Positions 47,983 to 59,478 of a DNA stretch of 64,000 nt are shown one piece after another; the stretch's first letter is position 1, and every line of letters starts with the position of its first letter. Source of the DNA: Trachelipus rathkii (lineage: Eukaryota > Arthropoda > Malacostraca > Isopoda > Trachelipodidae); assembly GCA_015478945.1 (NCBI GenBank), contig JABUQX010022082.1, forward strand, positions 1 through 64,000. The letters run 5' to 3'. A model generated the notes under the pieces. It did no database searches. It was not told the origin of the DNA and saw nothing but the letters and a program-made list of their open reading frames with translations. The position numbers and the translations under genes were made by a program.

Positions 47983-50381
47983 ATGGAAAAGAACGGAATG
48001 AATCTGAGAGATTTGGCAATGAACGTCATTTTTGAAACATCATGTTTCCAAGACGCGTGCAACAAAAATGTTTATGATTCGAAAAAAATTGCGGCGAACT
48101 ACGAATTGATTTTAACTCACTTGTTTGAAAAACATGGACCGAAGGATATAAATTTCAACCTAGTCTTATCACTATTTGATTCAAACAACGAAGAGAAGTC
48201 CTCCGCAAACTTTCTAGAACTTCTCGAAAACGCGACACGAAATCCATACAGAGTAACTGAATCAATAACCCTGACCTTGACCAAGTATATGATCTCAGCA
48301 GACAGTTTGGCCGATGAATTTTCCATGGCTGCTAAAACCGCTCGGGTTATAAGGACTATGGGCACCGCGTATGAACGCTTGAGATCTTTAATTTTGTATT
48401 TAGATGACTATGATACCATTATAAAACTAACGAGTTTTATGAAAGACAAACAACACGAACCTTTATTTCGAATCGAGAACTTAGAAATTGTTAATATGAG
48501 CGATAACACTCTCACCCCTGACAAATTTCTCGAAATGATGAAAAATATTTCAATCCGATTTCCAAATCTAATCACATTGAAACTAATTTGCAGATGGCGC
48601 GGAACTGTGTCGAGATACGACCCGATTATGAACGATGACTCTTCTCCTCTTATAAACGTGTCGGCGAGCCCTTTGGCAGAAACATACAATTTGGAATATA
48701 TAAAAGCGATGGAAATAATTGACAAAAAAGATTTTTCGGGTGAATTGCGGAACCATCTTATTCCTTCATTCACCGAATTAACTACAATAATCGTGGATTA
48801 TAACAACATCGAGGATATTATCAAAATCTCATCGTTGTTTAACCTGCAAAAAATCGGAGTTCGTTTGAATCATACAGTTATTGACAGCGGTCGTTTAAGA
48901 CAATTGGTTGCAAAAACTGGGGTGAAAACAATGGAATTGATTTTCGGTTTTTCGTCGGAAGAGGAAATATTTCCCAACCACGTCTATTTTTTGACGCCCA
49001 AATTACTTCGTCGTGGATGCGATAATTGTTCTAACAAAAAACTTGCTTCTTTAATCGTGGTTGTTGAAATCGAAAACAAAAGAATAATCGAATGGGAAAT
49101 TAGCGAAACTCTACCGTTAGCCGAATTTTCCGTGAAATTATCAAAGAAGTTGAAAGAAGAAGCGGCAGGAGATGAAGAAGGTGAATATAGTGGCGGTGGA
49201 CTACTAAAAATGTTGGAAATTCATTTTTGGAAACTTCTTACTAAAGATCATGAAAGCAACGAAATACAAATACCATTCTGCCTCGCATGCGAAGGAATTT
49301 ATGCGATTATGGTGCTTTTTATGCCGTTGTTGTATCAATGTTTAACGGAGCAAGAGCGATGCCGTTTACATTCGGGTAAATTGTGGCGAAGAGAAATAGA
49401 AAAGAAGATAATTGATTGTTGGGACACAAAAATTTTTAGAAACCGATTGCAAAAGAATATTAGAAAGAGTGATGGTTTCTTGGAATTGAATTTCCGAAAC
49501 GTTTGCCACTTTAATGCTTTCTTTCGAAAAAACGAAAATATCAACACCATTTCCCCACTTCGACTTCTAAATGTCAATTCCTTAAAATTGGTTTTTGACG
49601 GACCATCGAGAAAAAATCCTAATTGTGGCTTATTAAGTAATAATTTTGTCAAAGCATTTCCAAATATGACTGAGTTAGAAATTAGAGGAAACAATTCTAA
49701 ATATAAAAGTATTGAAAACTGCATGTTTATAAAAGACAGTGAAGGTGAAGTCGTTTTTAAAAAATTGGTAGAATTAAAGATTGATGATTCAATTCTTTTA
49801 TATCAGATTCCTTGCGTCTCTCCGAATCTAGAAAAGGTCATTATATTTTTCCATTCAAGATATATCGAACCTTGCGCTATTTATTACTATTTTGATAGCA
49901 GCTCCTATTTGAAAAGAGGATTACAATTTAATTTTGATCGATACTTGGTTAAAAAAGAAAAATTCATCATTAGTGAATGCGGTGATCCTACACTCAAACG
50001 AGATGTCAACCAACTTTTCCGAAATATCGTGGTGACTATGGCCGATGAATATGGAAATTCCATTATTCGGTGGAACATAAAACAATATGACAAGATCGAA
50101 TTTGTTGATTTTGAATCATTTGAAAATGGTAAACTCGGTGTAGAAAAAGAAACAAAAGTCTATGATAGACATTTCGGGTTAAAAGACGATATGAGATTTC
50201 CTAACCCGCATTCTTTTTTTGAGTTTTTAAATACATTTCGAGACCCCGAGCCGAAAACGTTTCATGTGGCCCTTCCCTCTATCGATAACCATGATTTTTT
50301 TTTGGAACTTTTCAAAGCTATTGGAGACGTAATAGATGATACAATACTTCAACTTTGTTTGTCTTGTTACACATCACACAC

Positions 50382-50414
<33 letters not shown>

Positions 50415-50424
50415 ATATATATAA
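47983..50424 (+). CDS. LRR-like protein, tandem copy 1 (813 aa)
   Basis: The ATG is at 47983. The protein contains repeated segments of the leucine-rich-repeat type, for example Leu-Glu-Ile-Val-Asn ... Phe-Pro-Asn-Leu-Ile-Thr-Leu-Lys-Leu (about residues 165-200) and Phe-Pro-Asn-Met-Thr-Glu-Leu-Glu-Ile (about 560-570), in an irregular array with a helical N-terminal domain. No membrane anchor or catalytic motif is seen. It is a close paralogue of the next gene. Its natural stop appears lost: homology ends near residue 785, after which the frame runs into an AT repeat, adding a Tyr-Ile tail (50382-50424). LRR proteins of viruses often bind host proteins, including ubiquitin ligase adaptors; no F-box is visible. 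Confidence 0.75.
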
Positions 50425-50934
50425 ATATTATATATATATATCATATATATATATATATATATATATATCTATAATATATATTATCCTACTATTAATTCTT
50501 TTCTTAGTTCTAAATCGTCATCGTCATCATCATCATCAAAAACCGCTTATCTATATCTATAAAATGTTGGTTTTTCATCCATATTTATTAAAATTAAAAA
50601 ATAAAAATGAATAAACTTTTAAAAACTAAAACAAATGAATAAAGTATTTAATTCGCACGCTTTTCATTTGTCTATAAAAAGAAGTTGACATTATATTTTA
50701 TCACTGATTGAGAAGCGTGGCTTCGTCGAGTAACGTTCGCCAATGTGTTTTTTCGCTCAGCGTCGTCGCAAATAATACCTGTTGACCAGCATCTAAGAAT
50801 TGGAATACCTTTTTATTCTATTATAGAAGACTTTCTCATGTTATTATTGTTCTACAGTGAAGAAAAACCTGCGCTACCACCCGCCTTATTTCTATTTTTT
50901 TTACACACCCAAAATCCTCGACACTTAGTCGGAA
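50381..50934 (+). promoter_or_regulatory. AT microsatellite and duplicated promoter of LRR-like copy 2
   Basis: An AT/TAT microsatellite (50381-50475) covers the 3' end of copy 1. From about 50637 the sequence repeats the upstream region of copy 1, with TATAAAA at 50673-50679 in place of TATATAA and the same spacing to the ATG (about 260 bases). The duplication therefore included promoter, leader and coding region. Confidence 0.65.
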
Positions 50935-53283
50935 ATGGAAAAGAAAGCGATGAATCTGCAAGATTTGGCGATGAACGTCATTTTTGAAACATCATGTTTC
51001 CAAGACGCGAACAACAAAAATGTTTATGATTCGGAAAAAATTGCGGCGAACTACGAATTGATTTTAACTCATTTGTTTGAAAAACATGGACCGAAGGAAA
51101 TAAATTTCAACCTAGTCTTACCGCTATTTGATTCAAACAACGAAGAAAAATCCTCCGCAAACTTTCTAGAACTTCTCGAAAACGCGACGCGAAATCCATA
51201 CAGAGTAACTGAATCAATAACCCTGACGTTGACCAAGTATATGATCTCAGCAGACAGTTTAGCCGATGATTTTTCCATGGCTGCTAAAACCGCTCGGGTT
51301 ATTAGGACTATTGGCACCGCGTACGAACGCTTGAGATCTTTGATTTTGTATTTAGATGAGTGTGATACCATTATAAAATTAACGACTTTTATGAAAAACA
51401 AACAACACGAACCTTTATATCGTATCAAGAACTTAGAAATTGTTAATACAAGCGATAACACTCTCACCCACGACAAATTTCTCGAAATGTTGAAAAATAT
51501 TTCAATCCGATTTCCAAATCTAATTACATTGAAACTAATTGGCAGATTTTGCGAAGCTGTGCCGAGATACGACCCGATTATGAACGATGACTCTTCTCCT
51601 CCTATGAACGTATCGGCGAGCGCTTTGGCAGAAACATACAATTATGAATTGGAAATAATTGACAAAATTGATTTTACGAGTGAATTGCGCAACCGTCTTA
51701 TTCCTTCATTCACCGAATTAACTAAAATAATCGTGGATTATAACAACATCGAGGATATTATCAAAATCTCATCTTTGTTTAACCTGCAAAAAATCGGAGT
51801 TCGTTTGAATCATAGCGTTATTGACAGCGGTCGTTTAAGACAATTGGTTGCAAAAACTGGGGTGAAAGCAATGGAATTGATTTTCGGTTTTTCGTCGGAA
51901 AAGAAAATATTTCCCAACCACGCCTATTTTTTGAGGGCCAAATTACTTGGTCGTGGATGCGATAATTGTTCTAACAAAAAACTTGCTTCTTTAATCGTAG
52001 TTGTTGAAATCGAAAACAAAAGAATAATCGAATGGGAAATTAGCGAAACTCTACCGGTAGCCGAATTTTCCGTGAAATTACCAAAAAGGTTGAAAGAAGA
52101 AGCGGCAGGAGATGAAGAAGGTGAATATAGTGGCGGTGGATTACTAAAAATGTTGGAAATTAATTTTTTGAAACTTCTTACTAAAGATCGGGAAAGAAAC
52201 GAAATACAAATACCATTCTGCCTCGCGTGCGAAGGAATTTATGCGGTTACGGTGCTCTTTATGCCATTGTATCAATGTTTTAGGGAACAAGAGCAATGCC
52301 GTTTACATTCGGGTAAATTGTGGCAAAGAGAAATAGAAAAGAAAATAATTGATTGCTGGGACACAAAAAATTTTAGAAACCGATTGCAAAAGAATATTGG
52401 AAAGAGCGATGGTTCCTTGGAATTGAATTTCAAAAACGTTTGCTTCTTTAATGCTCTCCTCCGAAGAAACGAAAATATCAACACCATTCCTCCACTTCGA
52501 CTTCTAAATGTGAATTCCTTAAAATTGGTTTTTGACGGACCATCGAGAACAAATCCTAATTGTGGCTTATTGAGTACTAAATTTGTCAAAGCATTTCCAA
52601 ATATAATTGAGTTAGAAATTAGAGGAAACGATTCTAAATATAAAAGTATTGAAAACTGCATAAGAGATAGTGAAGGTGAAGTCGCTTTTAAAAAATTAGT
52701 AGAATTAAAGATTGATGATTCAAATCTTTTATATCACACTACTCTCGTCTCTCCGAATCTAGAAAAGGTCATTATATTTTTCCATTCAAGATATATCGAT
52801 CCTTGCGCTGTTTATTACCATTTTGATGGCAGCTTCTATTTGAAAAGAGGAATACAATTTAATTTTGATCGATACTTGGTAAAAAAAGAAGAATTCATCA
52901 TTAGTGAATGCGGTGATCCTTTACATGAAGGAGATATCATCCAACTTTTCGAAAATATCGTGGTGACTATGGACGATGAATATGGAAATTCCATTATTCG
53001 TTGGAACATAAAACAATACGACAAGCTCGAATTTCTTGATTTTGAATCACTTGAAAATGATAAACGCAGTGTAGAAAAAGAAACAAAAGTCTATGAGAGC
53101 CATTTGGGGTTAACAGACAATATGAAGTTTCCTAACCCGCATTCGTTTTTTGAGTTTTTAAATACATTTCGAGAGCCCGAGCCGAAAACGTTTCATGTGG
53201 CCCTTCCCTCTATCGATAACCACGAATTTTTTTTTGAACTTTTCAAAGCCATAAGAGACGTAATAGAGGACACGATTTATTAA
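50935..53283 (+). CDS. LRR-like protein, tandem copy 2 (782 aa)
   Basis: ATG 50935. It is colinear with copy 1 over its whole length with a few small indels (for example 6 residues missing near residue 233). By eye well over 80 percent of residues are identical, with differences spread along the protein. It ends normally at TAA 53281-53283, showing what the original C-terminus looked like. Clustered differences occur around residues 195-245 and in the C-terminal quarter, which may indicate diversification in binding surfaces. The lack of frameshifts in both copies suggests that both are under selection or that the duplication is recent. Confidence 0.75.
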   Translation: MEKKAMNLQDLAMNVIFETSCFQDANNKNVYDSEKIAANYELILTHLFEKHGPKEINFNLVLPLFDSNNEEKSSANFLELLENATRNPYRVTESITLTLTKYMISADSLADDFSMAAKTARVIRTIGTAYERLRSLILYLDECDTIIKLTTFMKNKQHEPLYRIKNLEIVNTSDNTLTHDKFLEMLKNISIRFPNLITLKLIGRFCEAVPRYDPIMNDDSSPPMNVSASALAETYNYELEIIDKIDFTSELRNRLIPSFTELTKIIVDYNNIEDIIKISSLFNLQKIGVRLNHSVIDSGRLRQLVAKTGVKAMELIFGFSSEKKIFPNHAYFLRAKLLGRGCDNCSNKKLASLIVVVEIENKRIIEWEISETLPVAEFSVKLPKRLKEEAAGDEEGEYSGGGLLKMLEINFLKLLTKDRERNEIQIPFCLACEGIYAVTVLFMPLYQCFREQEQCRLHSGKLWQREIEKKIIDCWDTKNFRNRLQKNIGKSDGSLELNFKNVCFFNALLRRNENINTIPPLRLLNVNSLKLVFDGPSRTNPNCGLLSTKFVKAFPNIIELEIRGNDSKYKSIENCIRDSEGEVAFKKLVELKIDDSNLLYHTTLVSPNLEKVIIFFHSRYIDPCAVYYHFDGSFYLKRGIQFNFDRYLVKKEEFIISECGDPLHEGDIIQLFENIVVTMDDEYGNSIIRWNIKQYDKLEFLDFESLENDKRSVEKETKVYESHLGLTDNMKFPNPHSFFEFLNTFREPEPKTFHVALPSIDNHEFFFELFKAIRDVIEDTIY

Positions 53284-53302
53284 ATTTAAAAGTTTGATAA
53301 CA

Positions 53303-53383
<81 letters not shown>

Positions 53384-53772
53384 TGTTAAATTTAAGGTAA
53401 AAAATAAACAATTAAAATTAAATATTAAAAAAGTATATTATCATCAAATTTATATTCAAATAATAAAAAATTAAAAAAAGTAACTGCCTTTAATTTACCT
53501 GTTGAAAGAAGCCGAAATATTATATATTTTTTCATGCCGATTTTCACTTTTTTAATTATGATTATTACACCTAAATATGTATATACACATTTTTCCTACA
53601 TAACTTAGAAGTGTCATTTCATGGGAACGAGAAAACCAACGGAGAAAAAAATCGAGACACACTCATCGAAGAATCACTATTACAATATTATTTTTCGCAA
53701 TATTATTATTAAGGCTTTATTCAAAACAAACCCTAAAACGCTCTTTCACCTCTTTATTGAAAAATTCAAAAT
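53284..53772. repeat. TA dinucleotide microsatellite and AT-rich spacer
   Basis: A near-perfect TA run spans 53307-53379. The remainder is AT-rich with no ORF and contains the convergent 3' ends of LRR-like copy 2 and of the minus-strand gene ending at 53773. Confidence 0.75.
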
Positions 53773-54798
53773 TTAGAATTTTTTTCTCAGACCTTCGATC
53801 GATTCAGAAACTAATCGAGTAATTTCTTCACGCTGATATTCGCGACGCTTGAAGATGTAAACGATGTTTTTTACGTCCACTATATTAGAGTCGCCGTATA
53901 CTTTTTTAATTTCATCTTTTAAGCGAGTTAAGAATTCCTTCATTTTGGAATCGCTCTCCAAAAAATGATATAGATATACGTGCGTTTCCTCGATATTCGT
54001 TGACAAAAGTTTAAATTTTCCTCGTTCTTCTATTCTCGAGTTTACGAAGAATGTGGCGAAACGTTTTAATGACCGGTTCATGATCTCTCGAAATACCATG
54101 TATTCCGTCAAAAAATTGTCGACGATCGGCTTGAGATCTACGAAGTTTTTTATGACTCTATTCCCTTTTAAAAGCAGATTACGCTTAAACACCATTTTGT
54201 CGTTGGAGCAGCAACAAGCTTGGAGGGAAACGAGATCGAACCCTTCGGTGTCCTTATATTTTATCCACCGGACTTTTATAAACCTTTTAGTCAATCGAAC
54301 AACGTCATTCTCTTCTTCTACCCCTAAATTTTCTTCCTTATCATCACCGTCGATATCATTTTCAATCCCCGAAGACGCGTCCTCGTAAAAGCCAACTTCC
54401 GGACCCCATCCGTGGTTGTCGTCACCCTCATCAACCAAAACAGGATTATTTTCCTGAAGTGAATCGCGTTCTTTACTTTTTGGACGGTCTGGCTGAGCGA
54501 TTTGTAGTCTTTCAACCTTTTTTAGGTTTTCCGATTTTGTTTTCTTTCCAGCCGCTTCGGTTTCTTTTACAAAGAATTCCAACGCCCCCCTCTCCCGATC
54601 CTTATAAGAATTGTTCAAGTGTCTTAAAATTGACACCAAACATTCCCGGCTCACGTGCAAATTATTTCTTTTATCGTTTTCAAAAGTTTCGATCGTAAAA
54701 TAATCGTCGCCGTTTTTCTTACGCTTAAACAACAAATCGTAATTTACGTCGATCTTAAAAACTACATCTTCGAAATCGGATAATCTCCTGTATATCAT
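53773..54798 (-). CDS. Unidentified 341-aa protein
   Basis: The ATG is at 54796-54798. The protein has an N-terminal ordered region, an acidic Asp/Glu/Asn-rich linker (about residues 110-165) and a C-terminal domain (about 170-341) rich in Lys, Phe and Val, with a Cys-Cys-Cys cluster near residue 196. No membrane segment or catalytic motif is recognised. It is convergent with the LRR-like pair and followed on its 5' side by an ATT microsatellite (54828-54861). Function unknown. Confidence 0.7.
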   Translation of the reverse strand: MIYRRLSDFEDVVFKIDVNYDLLFKRKKNGDDYFTIETFENDKRNNLHVSRECLVSILRHLNNSYKDRERGALEFFVKETEAAGKKTKSENLKKVERLQIAQPDRPKSKERDSLQENNPVLVDEGDDNHGWGPEVGFYEDASSGIENDIDGDDKEENLGVEEENDVVRLTKRFIKVRWIKYKDTEGFDLVSLQACCCSNDKMVFKRNLLLKGNRVIKNFVDLKPIVDNFLTEYMVFREIMNRSLKRFATFFVNSRIEERGKFKLLSTNIEETHVYLYHFLESDSKMKEFLTRLKDEIKKVYGDSNIVDVKNIVYIFKRREYQREEITRLVSESIEGLRKKF

Positions 54799-54823
54799 TT
54801 TTATATTTCTTTCTTTTTATAAA

Positions 54824-54863
<40 letters not shown>

Positions 54864-55521
54864 TAGATCTCGCTGGATAATTAGCACCTATGTTCGTGTT
54901 TCGTTTTCTTTTTTCATTCTTTGACGTAGGAGCTGTTTATATGAAAAAATAAATAAATTCTATCGAGTAATTAATTCATTTAATTAAAATAATAAGTTTA
55001 TTATTATAATAAAATGATGAATAAATTAATATAAATCGAAATTCTTTTCAAAGAACAACATCTGTATACATATATTTTTTAAATTAGTTACCCGTAAAAT
55101 ATAGGTTTCTATGAGAAATTATTTTTAGTGGTAACTAAAATAAATAAATAAAAAAAAGAAAATAAAAATTAAAATGTTCAGATATATTTTTTTAATAAAT
55201 ATCGCCGTTTTTTTTATGAAAAATTGTTTTGATTTGTAACTAAAATAAAAAAATATATAAATAAAATTAAAATATCAATTTATAGAATTGTTAAATTTGT
55301 CGTCGTTAAACCTTAAAAAGGAATTATTCAATGGAAAAATCGATGGTAATAAAAACTTCAACTAGCTAAAATGTTTATTTTTTAAGGAATAAAAAATATA
55401 GAATATCGTTAATAAATTATACGTAAATACGTCGATTACGCAAAGGGGTCTCGCGTTTGAAAAATAGCCTCTTAGAAAATCCTTTTTTCTAAACGTCGCC
55501 TCGTTGAAAAACGTTAACCGA
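54799..55521. other. AT-rich spacer between two minus-strand genes
   Basis: An ATT trinucleotide run lies at 54828-54861. The remainder has poly-A and poly-T tracts and no ORF of interest. It should contain the promoter of the 53773-54798 gene and the polyadenylation region of the next one. Confidence 0.5.
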
Positions 55522-58083
55522 CTACCTAACTTTTCGTTCTCCTTTAAAAAACGGAATAACTTTCGCCTTTAATAGTTCTTCTTCCGTACGGTACCGGGAA
55601 AAGAAATTCAAGTTATCGGAAAAGGTGCCGTCAGATAGATCGCGTCCTCGTTTTTTCGTATCGGCGTTGAGGCTCTCTTCTTCTTCATCATCATCATCTT
55701 CGCCGTCAAAGCCACTACCTATTCCCGCCAATCTTCTTTCATTTTCTCTTCTCCTCACGAACTCCGCGACGTCCTCAAACCCGTTTTGGGCGAGGTATCG
55801 GTCGTACTTTTCTAAACAGAAATCATCGTTTAAAAATATTTCTAAAAAAAGGCGTTCGAAAGCCAGGATTTCGTTTTCATCCAAAATTCCCTTTAGCGGA
55901 AACATCGGTCTGTTCGATTGCAAGCCGATCACGTTTCGCAAGAGCCATAGAGAGACGGTGTGGGAAAAAGAGACGAATCGCGCGAGTCTCTCACTTCCGG
56001 TATTAAAAATTTCGTTCCTTCGCTCCTCCGTGAAAAGAGTATCGAGAACAACGGGATCCCCCATCAGTAACAGTAGAAGAAACAAATAAGACGAAAAATA
56101 CGTGAGCGATTGCAATTCTTTTAATCGCAAAATATTTTCTTCACCGTCGTAACTAAGAATGAACTTCACGAAGGAGGCGATATAGTCTTTGGCGCGAAGA
56201 AGGGTTTCTTTATCATTAGAGCTTTCCTTCGATCGAAAGCTATCGGATAGAATATGCAATTCGCTGTTTCTCACCCCGTCTCTTTTTTTAAGGAGGTCGT
56301 GCCGGATAATAAAATCGTTCATTTCCACGGCGTGTTTGAATTTAACGGGGTAATTTCGTTCGCAAAACCCGCATCCCGTCATGACGTAAACGTGATGAGT
56401 CATAAAATCGCTCAATAAGGTTTTGGAGCTCAACGTTTCACTTTTTCTAGCACGGTTTTCTGGTAAACGCTCGTTGCCACCGCCGCCCCGAAAAGGATCG
56501 GTTGTGGAAAAGTCTCGCGAGGCGATTAAAAAAAAGGAAGCCCATAACAGAGGAAACGTGCCGGTTAACCGTACATTTCTAAAAGTAATTCGTCGCCCGT
56601 CGGTCCAATACTCTGTCGCGATGTCTTTGACCGTTCGTTCCTCTTCGCCGCCTCCGCCGCCACTCTCCCACCAATATTGCAGTCTTTTCGGGTCCTTCGA
56701 ATTAGCGCTCTTATTCATTATCCACCCGCTATTGATTAAAAATTTAAATTCCGTTCCCCCGATCAAATTTAACAAATTGGAGCACGTCTTTTGGGAAAAT
56801 ATTGCTTCGTAAAGAACCCCGACCTTCATGCACGGGTGGTTGTTTTGGCATACTGATTTGTGATCGATGAATTTAAACAAATTATTATTAGTTTTCTTAT
56901 CGTCGTTCATCGCGGAAAGGATAAAGGAATCGGCGTCTCGTTCGAGATCGCGAGCTAGACGTTCGTGATTATAATCCGTTTTAACGAATTCCGCGATCGC
57001 GGACGAGAAGAGTTTCACGGTCGTAAATATTCTTTGCCGTATAAGCATTTTCACTTTGCAGAAATCGTTGCTGTTCGCCTCGTCGATATTTTTGGTAAAC
57101 ACCGAAGCGAAAATATAATCCACGTTTTCGGCCGAGGGTTGATAAAAGATAATTTGCTCGAGGCAAAATTCGAAGGCGCTCAAAAGAATTAAGAGAGGGA
57201 ATCTTTTCCGATTCGGGTGAATCGTCGCGATCGCCGTAAATTTCGAGTCGACGACATAATACGGAGGAAAATAGCGTTTCATCATATTGATTTTAGTCAA
57301 AAGTAGCGTATATTTATCTATCCATCCAGGTCCGCCTTCGTAGCCGTAATTTTCGTCGTTCATTAAAACCGCTCTATCGGTTTTGAGTACGAGCGACGCG
57401 ATACACTCCGATTGAGTGAAAAGGGGTTTCTCGGAAGGATTTTTATTTCGAGAAAATAGTGCGCAGGGCGGCTTTTCGCCAACCGATCCGTTTTTCCACA
57501 CGCAATATCGGAGCAGAGAGAAAGCTTTTTCGAGATCGCTTTCTTCCGCTAAAGGAGGATTTCCGTTATCTTCGTCGGTTGATATGATAACTTTGGCGCT
57601 CGGTAGTCTCAGGTAAGCGTCGTCACCGCTAATCTTTTTAAATTGCGGGGGTAGGTTTTGAAATGTTTCTTTGGCGTTTTGTTCCGTTATGAAAACTTTA
57701 TACGATCTAAATTTATCGTCCATCAGGTCTCGAATGTCTCGCTCGAGAAACTCTCTTTGGCCCAGTAGATGAAGTAGTTTAGCTTCGGACGTTAAAATTT
57801 CTCCAACCGTTTTCTGCGGAATAAAAAACGAAGACTTTGACGGGGACGACGACGAGGCTGCCGGCTGTCCATTCTCTCGGTCGCCGAGATCGATTCCCTC
57901 CAGTTTAATAATTTGGTCGAGAGATATAGCGGTTTCGTTGTTTAATATGCTTAGAGTGGAGGACGATAAAGAATAATTTTCTTCATCCAGCGTGTATAAA
58001 TCTTCGGCGTCTTCTTCGTCTTCATCCTCCTCATAATAGCGTCTTCGCTCATTTTGTAAAAACAGTATTATATCCACTGACAT
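55522..58083 (-). CDS. Unidentified 853-aa protein
   Basis: The ATG is at 58081-58083. An acidic N-terminal stretch (Glu/Asp/Tyr-rich, residues about 13-45) and a Ser run (77-84) precede a long ordered region of about 700 residues, with a Gly/Glu insert near residue 475 and a Cys-Gly-Phe-Cys pair near 580. A second acidic run (about 800-815) precedes the basic C-terminus. No domain is recognised. Its size, absence of membrane segments and mixed composition are like the proteins at 5898-8767 and 17075-19168, and all three could be structural or assembly proteins specific to this virus group. Confidence 0.75.
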   Translation of the reverse strand: MSVDIILFLQNERRRYYEEDEDEEDAEDLYTLDEENYSLSSSTLSILNNETAISLDQIIKLEGIDLGDRENGQPAASSSSPSKSSFFIPQKTVGEILTSEAKLLHLLGQREFLERDIRDLMDDKFRSYKVFITEQNAKETFQNLPPQFKKISGDDAYLRLPSAKVIISTDEDNGNPPLAEESDLEKAFSLLRYCVWKNGSVGEKPPCALFSRNKNPSEKPLFTQSECIASLVLKTDRAVLMNDENYGYEGGPGWIDKYTLLLTKINMMKRYFPPYYVVDSKFTAIATIHPNRKRFPLLILLSAFEFCLEQIIFYQPSAENVDYIFASVFTKNIDEANSNDFCKVKMLIRQRIFTTVKLFSSAIAEFVKTDYNHERLARDLERDADSFILSAMNDDKKTNNNLFKFIDHKSVCQNNHPCMKVGVLYEAIFSQKTCSNLLNLIGGTEFKFLINSGWIMNKSANSKDPKRLQYWWESGGGGGEEERTVKDIATEYWTDGRRITFRNVRLTGTFPLLWASFFLIASRDFSTTDPFRGGGGNERLPENRARKSETLSSKTLLSDFMTHHVYVMTGCGFCERNYPVKFKHAVEMNDFIIRHDLLKKRDGVRNSELHILSDSFRSKESSNDKETLLRAKDYIASFVKFILSYDGEENILRLKELQSLTYFSSYLFLLLLLMGDPVVLDTLFTEERRNEIFNTGSERLARFVSFSHTVSLWLLRNVIGLQSNRPMFPLKGILDENEILAFERLFLEIFLNDDFCLEKYDRYLAQNGFEDVAEFVRRRENERRLAGIGSGFDGEDDDDEEEESLNADTKKRGRDLSDGTFSDNLNFFSRYRTEEELLKAKVIPFFKGERKVR

Positions 58084-58338
58084 CTTCGTAGATTCTCAAG
58101 AAATATAATGATAATAATAATAATAATAACAATAATAATAATGATGATGATATTACAACAACTTGAAATTTTTATATTAATTTATTTATTATTGACGTCT
58201 AAGCACTCCAAAGAAATTCTTTAAATTAAATAAATGAATGAATAAATAAATAAATTTCAATTTCAAAAAAAACTAATTTAAATTTTATTTTAGGGCCGTC
58301 GACAGGCCGACTAGTAGTAATACTCCCAATAGTCTAAC

Positions 58339-59376
58339 ATGGCGTCGAATTATTGCGAGAAATGCATGGACGTATTCGAAGGTGGAGGAGGAAAGTCGCT
58401 GCGATTTTTTGAACTAAATATCGCTTGCGCGCTCGATCAGCCTCCACCCGACCCTTTGTATTTTATGAATTCTAGCCCGGAGAGTAAATTGATACCTTTG
58501 GACCGGAACGTCTCCCCCGACGAGCTCTCTTTTAAACTGTTTTCGATAAACTACGAATCCCTGTCCAAGGGGGAAGGTTACGATAAATATTACGTAAAAC
58601 CTTTCGAATCAAAAAAGAAGACGACGACGCTTTGGTCGAGAGGAATTCAAAATTTTTTAGCTAAATTCAATAACGGAGAGTGCGAACGCCTGATTTCTTC
58701 TGATCCCGGTAAACCCACCACTGATTGCGTCGAGGCGTGTAAAAACGCCGAAACATTCGACGCGATTATGAAAAAAGGCGACGCGTTTTGTTTTCCTTTA
58801 AAATCGTGTTGCTTCGTAATCAGACCGACGATTAAACAACCGGAGACCAAATCGTTGACCGCGTATTCGGTTTTACTATTGTGTAATTTAGCCGACGACG
58901 AAGGAACGGAAGAAAAAGGATTAGGAGGAGTCGACGCAAAAGGACGACGTTCACGCCGCTGCATCGTAAAAACGAACGACAATGACACGATGTGCTCGGA
59001 ATTGAAATTTATAGAGAACGAAGACTGTCACGAGGACTACGGGACCGATAAAATATTGATAGAGTACTTGAAAAATTTGAATTCTACGGATATTTTCTCT
59101 TTTTACGAATCTTTTTCAACTTCTTCTTGTTCTAAGCCAGACAACCGGTTGACTCCTTCCACGTCGTCATCTTTTTGGAATATCGGCGGCAAAAAAAATA
59201 ATTTCTCCGTGTTGAAATTGATGTTTCTCTATTCAAACTTTAAAAACATATCGAGATCGAACCTGAGTTATTTGTTCTTGACGACGGATTTTCAAAACAG
59301 GATAGGTGGTATTCGCAACGACATTTTTAGGAACAATCTAATAAGCTACTTCCTCGCATTGTTTTTTTCCATTTGA
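58339..59376 (+). CDS. Unidentified 345-aa Cys-containing protein
   Basis: ATG 58339. The protein starts with Asn-Tyr-Cys-Glu-Lys-Cys and contains about a dozen Cys scattered to residue 270, including Cys-Cys near 157, so a disulphide-bonded or metal-binding fold is likely. There is no N-terminal signal. The last 12 residues are hydrophobic (Ile-Ser-Tyr-Phe-Leu-Ala-Leu-Phe-Phe), which could be a short tail anchor. It is divergent from the minus-strand gene at 58083 across a 255-bp AT-rich spacer and is followed by a small membrane-protein gene. An envelope role is plausible but not shown. Confidence 0.65.
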   Translation: MASNYCEKCMDVFEGGGGKSLRFFELNIACALDQPPPDPLYFMNSSPESKLIPLDRNVSPDELSFKLFSINYESLSKGEGYDKYYVKPFESKKKTTTLWSRGIQNFLAKFNNGECERLISSDPGKPTTDCVEACKNAETFDAIMKKGDAFCFPLKSCCFVIRPTIKQPETKSLTAYSVLLLCNLADDEGTEEKGLGGVDAKGRRSRRCIVKTNDNDTMCSELKFIENEDCHEDYGTDKILIEYLKNLNSTDIFSFYESFSTSSCSKPDNRLTPSTSSSFWNIGGKKNNFSVLKLMFLYSNFKNISRSNLSYLFLTTDFQNRIGGIRNDIFRNNLISYFLALFFSI

Positions 59377-59478
59377 ATTCGATCTACGTTATATTATCGT
59401 TATAATCTCCATATAATAAATAAATTTTTTAAAATTGTCTTTTTTTATTAATTAAACTCACCAAAAAAATAGATCGTA

